Shown here: positions 1 to 10,172 of the stretch, piece by piece
Numbering within the stretch: the first letter of the stretch is position 1
How the letters are laid out: every line of letters begins with the position of its first letter
NCBI GenBank assembly: GCA_005784505.1
Contig: VCAZ01000046.1
Location: 1,306,001 to 1,370,000, forward strand
Length of the DNA stretch: 64,000 nucleotides
Direction of reading: 5' to 3'
Source: Bagarius yarrelli
Lineage: Eukaryota > Chordata > Actinopteri > Siluriformes > Sisoridae
Translations under genes and position numbers: made by a program
Notes under the pieces: generated by a model
What the model saw: only the letters and a program-made list of their open reading frames with translations
Told to the model about the DNA's origin: nothing
Databases searched by the model: none

Positions 1-649
1 ATTAGAGTATGGAGAACCTACACTAGCAGCTAGGTCACTGCCTACTGCTGCAGATTCTCCTCTAGAATGTACTTAAGGGTGGGTTTCATCCTGGGCTCAT
101 AGAGCACAGCAAGCCCCAGGTTCATATTCATCAGACCTCATAGTACAAGAGAGCCCAACATTTCCGCTGCCACTTTAACTGTGTGTGAAAACCATGTTTT
201 CCCTTCTTTATCTCACTAATGGTGAGTTTGAATAAATAGTTTTCTCACCTTGCATTGTCCTGCATGTTTTCTGCATCACCTATCTCAGCAAATGCAATAG
301 CTCAATCCTTGCAGTTATTATTCATATTAAACCATATCTTAAATTGAATAACTGTAAGCAAATTGTTTATTTAATTATTAAGTTTTGCCTGCTGCATTGG
401 CATAAAGCAAAAGGCATAAATGTTCTATTGTCATTAATTTTACTAACCTGGCTTGTTTTTACTTATTTTAACTTTTTACTTACAAAGCTGTAGCCTTTGA
501 ATTTCTTCTTTATATTTTGAATAAACTCATAAACTTTATATATCGAACGTATGTTAAAAAAAATCAAATAAAACCATTAGTGAGTTTAGGTGCTCATTTT
601 GGGTGAGGAGATCCAGAGGGGTTGTTTTTTCTCCTGTTCTTCCACGTTA

Positions 650-820
650 AACACACCATAACTTCATGGAGCTCAGGGACTTATCATGCTGGTGCATTAT
701 CATGCTAAAATAGTGTTTGAGCATTTTAGTTTTAATAAAGAGTAATTTTTAAGATTCAGCAAATGAAATAATTACAAAAATGCGTGTGCTTCCAAAGTTG
801 AGGAGACTGTTTGTAAAGAC
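650..820 (+). repeat. Probable Tc1-type MITE relic
   Basis: tggagctcagggacttatca, catgctggtgcattatcatg and gtgtgcttccaaagttg resemble transposase-derived words of the 35.2 kb relic type. Heavily diverged. Confidence 0.35.
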
Positions 821-1285
821 AAACTTTTGGTCTCTATCGTTTTATATAAAATTGTGCACTAATAAATTAAATCCTTTTTAAGCAGTGGTATTATTTAACC
901 TTGTGCTTATAGCCTGCAAAATTGTAGCAGAATAACAGCAGACAGTTGATCAGATCAGAACCTAAACCGTGAACTCTCACGCTCTGCAATCTCTCCTCCA
1001 CAGTGAATGAGCACATTCACTACACAGCACCAGGAGGGGCCATGTGAGGACAGCTTTACAAACCAAGAGAACATGGTGTTCCTTTACTGAGCACGACTAA
1101 GTGGGTGGAGGGGTGTGTGTATGTGTGTTTCAGGGTAGGAAGATAAGAACAGTTTTCCAAGTTTTCAACCTTTATATTGTGCCACTGCCACTGTGTTTCA
1201 TTTATCTTTAGGGGTGTCCGGCTTATCTAATGCCATGGCTAAGAGAGACCTGTTTAAGTACGGCTGAATTCACGTGTAGTTGTAT

Positions 1286-1458
1286 GAAAGAGAAAGTGAA
1301 AGAGAGAGAGAGAGACACAGAGAGAGAGGGAGAGTGTGGGTGTTGGTAGGCTGGTGGTGCCCAGAGATCTGAAAGGCAAACAGGCAGACAGACTTCGAGT
1401 TCAGACTGTGTGTGGGCGTCCTGCAGTGGGTGTTGCTGTAGTGTGACCTCTCTGGGTT

Positions 1459-1489
<31 letters not shown>

Positions 1490-1525
1490 GATCTGTGTGG
1501 GGGCGACACCGGCTGGCATTGACAA

Positions 1526-1599
<74 letters not shown>
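1286..1599. repeat. Compound microsatellite: (GA)n, (CT)n, (CA)36
   Basis: GA-rich tract at about 1286-1334, CT-rich tract at 1461-1489, then an uninterrupted CA tract at 1528-1599 (36 units). The GA and CT tracts are mutually complementary. Confidence 0.95.
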
Positions 1600-1602
<3 letters not shown>

Positions 1603-2254
1603 CACTTACACTGGAAATGATGAACGAGTAATTATCAGAATCAAAATGCCTCATTAAAATGTATTTTTTCTTGCTTTCTTGTTTACTTACTAGGTCCACA
1701 TCCCAAAAGTAACATTAAACTATCAATAACCAAAACGTTTTGAAAATGTAAAAAGGAGTAGATCACACTTTAAAGGTTTTAAAAGCTTTAACAATAAAAC
1801 CCCTGTAATAAATGCAAAAGAAAGACGATATATGTTGAAACTTGCTGCACTGAATTCCATGTACATTTACAGCGAGGCCTCGCGGTTCAATCTGTACACT
1901 TTAAAGGAAGGCTGGGCGCCAGATAAGCATCAATATTTATCAGTGGTATTTAAATTCCTCTTTTTTGTCCTGTTACGTGAGAGCAGACACAGATGTGCCT
2001 GTAACTGACATGAAAGCAAAGATGATAATTAGTGTTTTTGATAAGCAGCCATAGAGAAATTATTCCTGTACAAGTGGCAACAGAGATCTCGCACTGTGCC
2101 TCATTGTCATTCTTATCAAGTGTGTTTTATGTTGTCTGCTGCTAGTGTCTCTCTCTCAACTATAAATTATAAAAAACACAAAGAGAGGGTATGCATGAAA
2201 GCTCCCTTCCTCCATCTTTCCTTTTTTTTCTCACATAAACACATGCACAAACCA
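1600..2254. other. Non-coding, no gene seen
   Basis: AT-rich. 1890-2080 contains GATA-like and TTTATC words (agataagcatcaatatttat) and could be a conserved element, but nothing here proves that. Confidence 0.5.
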
Positions 2255-2294
2255 CCACACACACACACACGCACACACACACACACACACACAC
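2255..2294. repeat. (CA)n microsatellite
   Basis: CA repeat broken once by a CG dinucleotide. Confidence 0.95.
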
Positions 2295-2479
2295 CCCAGC
2301 AGTAAATGTTTCCTGCCTCCTCTCTATTCTTCCACGTGGCCTCTTCAGTGCTCTTCAGTGTCAACAGGTTCACACAGTCTTTAAAGCTCCGATTTCTCTG
2401 AATCTCTAACAGTTTAACCAAAAATTCATCATTTAATTTTTTTTTAACCTGCGTCTGACTAAAAATTAACTTTTATCTA

Positions 2480-2916
2480 TACAGTGGTTGCCAAAATGAT
2501 TAGAACACTAGTATTTACACCAGCTACAAAATGATTTTAAGTCAGTTATTTCTATCTTTTGCTGCTGTGTCAGTAGGAAATTTCAACTTTCCAAATATTC
2601 ATTTTGCAATTTATTATAATAACCCAGGGAGGTCTATTAAAGCATCTTAGAGATGTTGCCTCAGCCCAGTTTATACCGCTTCTTTATGTTATTCTCGACA
2701 GACAGGATAATGATGATGAGATAGGATTACTGTGATGAGCACTGGCTGTTGTCAGACTCCTCATGCAAACCTCACCTTAAAAACCTTACTGGATTATTGC
2801 AATTAAAAACAAAATGAAGGTATGGAAATGTTCTACTGACTTATACTGTATGTCTTACAGAAATAAACATTTTAGCTAGTAAAATACTAGTGTTTTAATT
2901 ATTTTGGCTTATGTAT
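2480..2916. mobile_element. Non-autonomous mariner/Tc1-type element (MITE)
   Basis: The left end cagtggttgccaaaatgatt (from 2482) and the reverse complement of the right end (gccaaaataattaaaacact) match over about 27 of 30 positions through aacactagtattt. TA dinucleotides flank both ends. The interior of about 370 bp has no open frame. Confidence 0.8.
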
Positions 2917-3859
2917 ATGGCAATTTAAGCTCTGCCTGTACACCAATAAAAAAAACTAAATGAGGGCTATGTGCAAACAGTGTATCAAAAAAAAGCACAA
3001 GTCTCTCAATGAACAAAGACTTTTTTTTCCTAGTGGAAAGCGTGACCTGGCTCTTACTCCTTGACCCAGCTTAGTGTGGTTGAGCTGTGTACAATGGCGC
3101 ACAATCTGTGCAGTGTGCAATCCAGCACAGCTCATTAAAGCCGCAGCCCGGTCACGAGATCCAGCATTACCGTTTACACTACGCACACATGGTAGCATGC
3201 CACCCCCAGACTGTCTCCCACTCTCTGTCTCTTTCTGGAACAATGCACTAGAGACGTACTCAGTCATATAACACTGTCCACTGTACGCAAGAAGACACGC
3301 ACAGCCTCTCACGAACACAAACGGTCTTACGGTATGCAAATGATGACCTTATCCTTTCCTGATTTGCTTTCATTCACATTCACATTAATTTCACATTTAT
3401 GTATGAAGTCAAGTCCCGGTCTAATGTCAATCAGAATATACACTGCTATTGCCTTGAACCACAGCATGTAGCAGGCAAGGAGAGTTTTGAATGACAGTGC
3501 CACATAAACTGAATGTGTTTTGTCAGTTTTCTTGTAAATTGTATTTGCAATGAAAACACTAACCCCACCCCTTCTGTTAAAGCTGCATATGCTTCAGGCG
3601 TTATTTTAAGAAAATATTGAGCTTAGCTTTTCTTCAACTGTATATTCTTGCCCAGAAAACTTTAGATTCTTAAAATTAATCAATGGCTTTTTTTAATTAT
3701 ATGTTATTTCAGTTTTATTACAGACTTACAAGCCTGTTTCAAAATGTTAATGGCACTATTAAGAATCAATCTTTATTGCTGGCAGCTTGTTGTCGCCATT
3801 GCACTGTCCCCTTGCAATCCATGAGTCATCATGGGAACTTCATGTCAACTTATAGGAAC
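2917..3859. other. Non-coding, no gene seen
   Basis: Overlapping short frames on both strands at 2956-3339 lack recognisable domains. No repeat family recognised. Confidence 0.5.
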
Positions 3860-4250
3860 CACATAAGGTTGGATTTACACTATATTACCAAAAATCAACA
3901 CTGTACCAAGACACCGACAACAGTGTCTAACCCGACCTGTTGCCAAATGTTGGATGAACACAATTTTCTCTACATTTTTTTAATTGTCTCCAAATGCAGA
4001 GGAGAATTGGCCCTCCGACTGAGCCTGGTTCCTACCAAGGTTTTTTCTCCATTCTGTTACAGATAGAGTTTTGGTTCCTTGCCGCCTCTGGCTTGTTTAG
4101 TTTAGGACTCTTAATTTACAGATACTACTTAAACTAAACTGAGTGTTTAGTGAGTATTTATTGTTTATTTTTTTTATTTGATTTGATTCTGTAAAGCTGC
4201 TTCGAAACATTCTATTGTTAAAAAGCGCTATAGGTGACTTGACTTGACTA
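3860..4250 (+). repeat. L2-like LINE/SINE 3' end
   Basis: ggagaattggccctccgact, gagcctggttcctaccaagg, ttttggttccttgccgcctc, ttctgtaaagctgcttcgaa and aaaaagcgctataggtgact: the conserved tail type shared by fish L2-like LINEs and their SINEs. Confidence 0.75.
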
Positions 4251-4350
4251 GTATTAGAATTTTCCTTCACAGAGCTAAGAAACCAAAACACTGTTCTAGC
4301 CTGACAATGCCCCATGCACAAAGCCAAACGTATAAAGCCACACAAACTTT

Positions 4351-4489
4351 AAAAGACATTAGAGACCTACCATATGTTATGATAGAATGAAAAAGTAACT
4401 TCTCCTCACCACATTAGCAAAAAGACATTATAGATCTACCAATGATGATTAGAATGGAAAAAGTAACTTCTCCTCACCCAACATTAGCA
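4351..4489. repeat. Two-copy tandem duplication, about 70-bp unit
   Basis: Units 4351-4418 and 4419-4489 both run from aaaagacatta to aacttctcctcacc and acattagc, with scattered substitutions and small indels between copies. Confidence 0.9.
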
Positions 4490-6689
4490 TCTGATCTCAC
4501 TAACCATTTTGTAGCTGAATAAAAAAATCCCACGCTCTGAAATTTAGTAGAATACTTTTCCAGAAGTTTGGAGATGTAGTATAGAAGTAAAACAGACTAA
4601 ATATAAAAACACATAAGGATGTGACAGTCAGGTGTGCCAGAGCTTTTGTTTATATAGTGTATAAGATGTGCCATGGAAATGTATGATTTATCATTTCCAC
4701 AGGATTAAAAGAAACCTAAATCCAAAATTTTCTATTAGGCACGCAGGTTATGCATGAAATTCCCATAAACATCATAAAAATATGTTATAAGTAAGCATGT
4801 GATCCCCCCCCCCACACACACTGAAGGTAACCTTCCTGTGTCAGTATTGCAGTGTCTTTACTGTTGTAGGAACCCGTGTTGGGTCTGTATTAGTGGTTTG
4901 TATGAACAGGACTATCCTATTAAAGCCCTTATAAAACCCTTAATGATTAAGACGGGATGGTGAGGTCGCTTTAAGCGTTAAGCTGATTATAATCATGAAA
5001 TGATTTGATGTCTTTCTTGAACCTTGAGGTAAATTGCTATTAAAACATTAGACAGCTGCCCTTATGAGCATAATATTAGCATGCCATAAAACCACAGACA
5101 ATGATTGATGAGTCTGTGTCTGTGCAGATACTGTTTTTCTTTTAACCGGGTAAACACTTTTATTTAAAGACAATAAAATCTTTGCACATCAACGAACGTT
5201 AGATTTGGAAACACGAATGCATAAAGCTTTGGTTCTTCTGGTTCTTCAATGTTCTGAGTCAGAATATTAGCTTGCAAAACAGATAATAAAAATCTAATAA
5301 AAACTTTTGGGCAAAAAGCAAGGATGCTTTACAGAACTAATGTACTATAGTGTAAAATGTAGCTTCGGGTCTTAAATTCCATACCATCTATGTTTTCCAT
5401 ATGCGTGTATGGAATGTGGGTTTATGTGCACAACATGACATGAAGAAAAAGAGTTTATTGTCAGCTGCTAAGCCACAGGGCAGTTGTGAGACAGGTGACC
5501 TGTATGACAGCTGCTGAGAATCTCATTTCTTATCTGTAGCTGTCAGGGATGAACTAAAAGACTTTAGTCTATGGGTTAAAATGCATAGGATATAAACTGC
5601 TAAAGTTTTTTTTTTTAGCTTCATGTGATCAATTATGTGAGCAAGCAGACAGTCTAATCTGGGCTATTACACTGACTGAAACCGCAGCTCGTCAGAGCTC
5701 AAATTACAGGACACAGTGAATAATGACACACACGTACATACACATAGAAAAACATACACATCAGCACCCACACATTCGGCCATATATGCATACAAAAAAA
5801 GAAGCCACAGACAACAGGGTTAACAACAAACTATTCTTGTTTTGTTCTTTTCCTGTTTTCTCCTACTATTTACATCAGTACCTAATATGCAAATCAATAA
5901 TTTAGTGTAAAACCTTCAAATAAATATAAAATGATTTTTTTTTTTTTTTTACAATTCCATGATTTTGTCACATAGAAAGGAAGAAGAGAAGGGCGAAAAG
6001 AATGTAGGAGCAAGAAAACAGACACACTGAGCGTCAGACTGTGCAGGGTATTACAACAACACAGAAAGCAGTGAGTAATACTCTCACATTCAGCACTCAC
6101 ATGAAAGGTGAGAAGCGCTAGGAGAGGATTCGCTTTGCCCACACACAATACTTTCAGGCTTTTTGGTGCTCGGAATGGCAGAAAATCAAGTTCTAATCAG
6201 GAGAGAAAGCGAGATTTCGAATTATGAGACACCTGCTAGGATGTGGCTATGTTTACTATATAACATACATACATAACACCTTTACTGCTGTTAATTATGT
6301 CTTGTTAAGAGTGATGGCTACACCATAGAGAGAGGTGGGGCAAAGAACAGACAAATATATCTGTTGCAATTGAATTTTACAATATTTTTAAAGTGAACAT
6401 CAATTAAAAAATGCTTTTTTTGAACAGATATAAGATAATTATAGACTGATTTGCATTCCTTTTAGATATGATGCAATGTTAGCGCAGTGTTTTCTGTGCT
6501 CAATTTAGGTCCATAAATTTATTACAGCGCACAGTGGTAAAAAAATTAAGACTACACCTAACGCAAAGTAATCACTCTGTCATGTGTTCTACAATAATGT
6601 TTTGTTTATAGAAGGAGATTTAGTAGAGGACTAGATACATCTGTGAGTGTTTGTTCCAAATAGTAAATTTTAAGTCTGTGTAAAAAAAT
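4490..6689. other. Non-coding 3' flank of otud7a
   Basis: AT-rich with short homopolymer runs. A compositionally distinct stretch at 4940-5115 (ccataaaaccacagacaatg) may be a conserved element. No gene seen. Confidence 0.5.
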
Positions 6690-7032
6690 CTATACGGCTA
6701 ACTATCAAGATTTTTTTTTTCACGATAGTGTATTGATAGTCTAACCTTTCTATCGATACACATTTAATCTACATTTTAAACTGATTTAAGTTTAGATTAA
6801 TATTTAATTAAAACCCTCAGTGTGTGTCAAACGACTTCCTCCTTCATTCCTGTAGTTTTTGCTGTCACATAGAAACAAGTATGGCGGAAAAACAAGGCCG
6901 CCTACGGCTTTATATGCATTGCAATGTATTGTAATATGTACCATATTGCAATATATTGTGATATATTTTATTGTGACTAATGAATCGTGATATGTATCAT
7001 ATAGTGATGCCATTGACAATTCACAACCCTAG
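6690..7032. repeat. Degraded foldback element
   Basis: Contains self-complementary words such as gatagtgtattgatag / ctatcgatacac and atattgcaatatattgtgat, ending gccattgacaattcacaacc. A shorter relative occurs at about 58515-58610. Confidence 0.5.
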
Positions 7033-7763
7033 TAGATTTTTTTAAAATATACTGTATATATAATTTAATCAGTGTGGCCACAAAATGAACAAACTGAATG
7101 AATCCTTTTAGTCCATAGTTTTTAATTTTTCCTCTAAGAAATAATTTAATTTAAAAGTTTATTTCACGTTTTCCATATAGCTTATCCAACCACATAACTA
7201 GCTAGTTTTGATGTGTTATTAAAAAGAAATTAATATCTAACAAAAACCATTAAAAACCAAACTGAGTTTGTTTAGGTGTGAACAAATGTTTTGCCCTATT
7301 CTTTAAGCAGTGCCTTATACGCAAATGTGATTTAATGCTGTTGAGATAATGGTGCATTCAGTGTTGTCCTGCCCCACCAAAATCTATGGTTATTAGTCAG
7401 TCCTGCTTTGTTTTAATATACTAAATACGAATTTCAAATTAATTGAATAAATTTGTCGATTATACTACTAAACACACTGAACACAGTACCTGAGAATATC
7501 GAACATAAGAGAATGTTTTTGGCACTGATTTTTTAGGGCAAACGCAGGTAGGTCTGTTGATAGACTGGCATGTGCATGTTTGTGGGTTACAGAACAAATA
7601 ATGACAAACAGCCTTTACTTACATCACAACAAGGTGTAACCAACATCGACAAACATCAGTTCCATTTGAGTTCAAGTTTTGTTGCATCACTATAAAGGTG
7701 TATAAAGGTTTGTATTCCATTATATTGTTTCTCTGGTACTGTATAAATTTTTATAAGTAGCAA
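7033..7763. other. Non-coding, no gene seen
   Basis: AT-rich sequence between the foldback element and the candidate poly(A) signal; might be part of a longer 3' UTR. Confidence 0.4.
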
Positions 7764-7769
7764 TTTATT
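7764..7769 (-). terminator. Candidate poly(A) signal AATAAA
   Basis: TTTATT on the plus strand reads AATAAA on the gene strand, the first such hexamer after the stop codon. The downstream sequence is not strikingly GU-rich, so support is modest. Confidence 0.35.
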
Positions 7770-8564
7770 CTTAAGCCATCTGCTGATAAGAATGTGAAAT
7801 ATTGCAACACACATACAGGGAAAAAATCGGCACTGTACTGCTTCAGATGGTACCAAGGAGCGTTTTTCAATGGAATGCAAACCAATGTACACAAGATCCA
7901 GTCATGTGCTACACAATTAAAAGCATGTTACAGATCACGCGGCACTTTGATTTGCCACAACTGAAATTTTAGCACAATCGTCTTACAACCAGGCAGATAA
8001 AATCACACTTAAGACAATACACTATGGCTGACATTAAGAATGCATAGATAAAAGAGGGAGGGACAGCGCTCATTACCAAACTTATTGCTTTTTAAAAACT
8101 TTCTTCTGTTTATCAGCGGTTCCTTCCCCTCCCGTATGAATTATTTTCAAGCAGAAAAATGTTACTTGCTATTGAGATACAGTATTGATTGAAGTATTGC
8201 ATTCACATGAGTTACCCAGTCACTTTTGGAGAGCTCAGAGAAGACTGACATATTCTTTTACATCTCTTTCAGCTAGTACTAGTATTTTTACATTACAAAC
8301 TGAGCAAAATGCACAAACATGAGCTTTTACTCTAGAACAAGTAAAAGAACTTAACATTTGGACAAAAGACAAACTGACGAATAAAATGACAGCACAATCC
8401 CTGGCCAAAGCTGTAAACTGCAGAATCATTTTGCTATTAAGAGAAAAGCAAGAAGATTACAAGGAGATCATTCTTAAATAGATTAGAAAACGGTATGCCA
8501 GTATTCGTCTGTTACTCGCAAAGTGCAGAGGGTGATGTCGCTGTTGTCTTTCTAATCGCACGTT

Positions 8565-8582
8565 CACACACACACACAAACA

Positions 8583-8614
<32 letters not shown>
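8565..8614. repeat. (CA)n microsatellite in the otud7a 3' UTR
   Basis: Imperfect CA repeat on the plus strand, read as UG repeats in the mRNA just after the stop codon. Confidence 0.95.
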
Positions 8615-8616
<2 letters not shown>

Positions 8617-8651
8617 ACAGTGTTGCACTGCATGTGTGTGTATGATGAGGG

Positions 8652-10172
8652 CTATCCAGGCCGGTGTCCTTTGCCCTCCCTTTCCCTGCGTTTCAGCTCT
8701 TCTTTGTAGCAGTAGGAGCAGTAGTTCTCAGTCTCTGGCCTGCCATAAAAGGAGCAATTCTCCCTTTTACAGCGCTTCTGCTGAAAGAAGTACATGGGAC
8801 AGGTTCCACTGCGGAGCTTGGATTTGTCGTGGTTGAGCCAGGAGTGGGGCGTAAGTTCCTCATCAGCAAACTGTAAACTGTCCCGGATATGGCTTGCATT
8901 AAAGCCATTGGTAAAGGTGTGAGATTTATGTTCACCACCCATGCTGTATGGTGAAGAATCTCCACCATGCATGGCACGAATCCCAGACATGCTTGCTGGA
9001 CTATAGCTCTGAGAGGACAGTGAGCGGTTCTGTTGTGGATAGGTGGCGCAGGTTTTCAATGTCCCTACTGAAATTTTATAGGGCTCGTCTTGGTAGCTGG
9101 AGGACTGCGTGTTGCTATCTCTCAGGTGGATGACGCTGTGCCTCTGGATGGGTGGCGTATGGCTATAGTGGGCAGACACCGGGATAGGTTCCTGACGCTT
9201 AGCACCTTGACTAGGGGAGGAGAAAGGGACGGGTGACATGGACCTGCATGGGACCAAAGATGTGTTGGCATTAGGGATGGGAACTGGGGCAGCAGCAAGG
9301 CTAGGGCTATTCCTCCCCTGGCCCTTTAGCGTATGAATATGGCTGGGATGCAGAACAGGTGAGCAACTCTCGGGGGGAGAGCTGTCTGAGCGCTCTCTCT
9401 GAAATGTGCTCTCTTGTTCAGGCTTCTTAAGGACGCCGTTGGTCTGGGGCTTTTTCTCAGCCTCAGCTTTCCTCTTCTGTTCCTGCTCTGTGCTAAAGCG
9501 CTCCTGTGCACTGCTTAGGTAGTAGTTGATCATCTCTTCATGGAATTGATGTCGATGGCTTGTCAGCAGTAGACCAGCAAAGATGAACTTGCGTTCGCCC
9601 TGCATGGCTGCTCGAAGGATGTTCAGGCTTAATTTGACATCTGTGCTATACTTCCAGTTGTCTAGAGTGCGCTCATCTGGGGTTGGAGTTTTGCCTGAAC
9701 TGGTCTGCCTTTCTCCAGAAGAGTAACTTGAAGCTCGGTCAGTTGGAGATGGGCTGGTTGCTTTCTCAGAGGATGAAGTGCTTGTGGATTGGCCTGACTC
9801 CTCTTTGCTCCCTTTGCGTGTTTTGGAGTCCTTCTTCTTGATCTTTTGTTCACTGCTTTCTAAAGCACGGCCATTCGTTATGGTGGATCTGCTGATTTTG
9901 CCATGTACCAGACCACCAAGGCCGCCCATGTTCTTTTTTAGCTTGATGCCTAGAGTCTTGCTAAAACTGCCCAGCTTGTTGGCTACTGAGTCAGCGCGAA
10001 CTTTGTCTTTCTCCTTGTGTTGCTTGTCATTGTCTTTCTCTTTGCTTGTCTTGCCATTGTTAAGGTTGGAATTGCTGCAGACAGACTCACGGTCGGAGTC
10101 CATAGATTCAGCCAGAGACTGCACATCTTCACCTGCTGATGCAGTGGGTGACTCGGGTTGTGCAAGGGGAGC
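8652..10172 (-). CDS. otud7a: otud7a terminal coding exon (linker and A20 zinc finger)
   Basis: Encodes residues 437-942 and the TAG stop at 8652-8654. It opens APLAQPESPTASAGEDVQSL. It then carries a Lys/Ser-rich segment, conserved ADSVANKLGSFSKTLGIKLK and GLGGLVHGK, a Ser/Thr/Pro-rich region, KYSTDVKLSLNILRAAMQG, TCATYPQQNRSLSSQSYSPA, and the A20 finger at 904-924, ending KGHRPG. The acceptor is attatag|GCTCCC. The basic segments could act as nuclear or membrane-binding signals, but that is inference. Confidence 0.95.
   Translation of the reverse strand, partial: APLAQPESPTASAGEDVQSLAESMDSDRESVCSNSNLNNGKTSKEKDNDKQHKEKDKVRADSVANKLGSFSKTLGIKLKKNMGGLGGLVHGKISRSTITNGRALESSEQKIKKKDSKTRKGSKEESGQSTSTSSSEKATSPSPTDRASSYSSGERQTSSGKTPTPDERTLDNWKYSTDVKLSLNILRAAMQGERKFIFAGLLLTSHRHQFHEEMINYYLSSAQERFSTEQEQKRKAEAEKKPQTNGVLKKPEQESTFQRERSDSSPPESCSPVLHPSHIHTLKGQGRNSPSLAAAPVPIPNANTSLVPCRSMSPVPFSSPSQGAKRQEPIPVSAHYSHTPPIQRHSVIHLRDSNTQSSSYQDEPYKISVGTLKTCATYPQQNRSLSSQSYSPASMSGIRAMHGGDSSPYSMGGEHKSHTFTNGFNASHIRDSLQFADEELTPHSWLNHDKSKLRSGTCPMYFFQQKRCKRENCSFYGRPETENYCSYCYKEELKRREREGKGHRPG

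Larger units (their letters stand above)
7764..8651 (-). other. otud7a: Probable otud7a 3' UTR
   Basis: This is minus-strand sequence downstream of the TAG. The first AATAAA on that strand is at 7764-7769, giving a 3' UTR near 0.9 kb. No closer AATAAA was seen. A (UG)n tract lies 38 nt after the stop codon. The real cleavage site may lie further downstream. Confidence 0.45.

Noticed and set aside
1223..1699. Open frames of up to 158 residues over the CA/GA tracts
   Set aside because: Translation of dinucleotide repeats (VCVCVC, THTHTH, REREKE); no domain, and composition is entirely explained by the microsatellite. The same holds for frames at 2.1-2.4, 32.0, 35.7 and 46.3 kb.
8652..10124. 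Single-exon gene of 490 residues
   Set aside because: It is only the last exon of otud7a. The apparent start is an internal GTG (Val), and the frame continues upstream to the acceptor at 10172.
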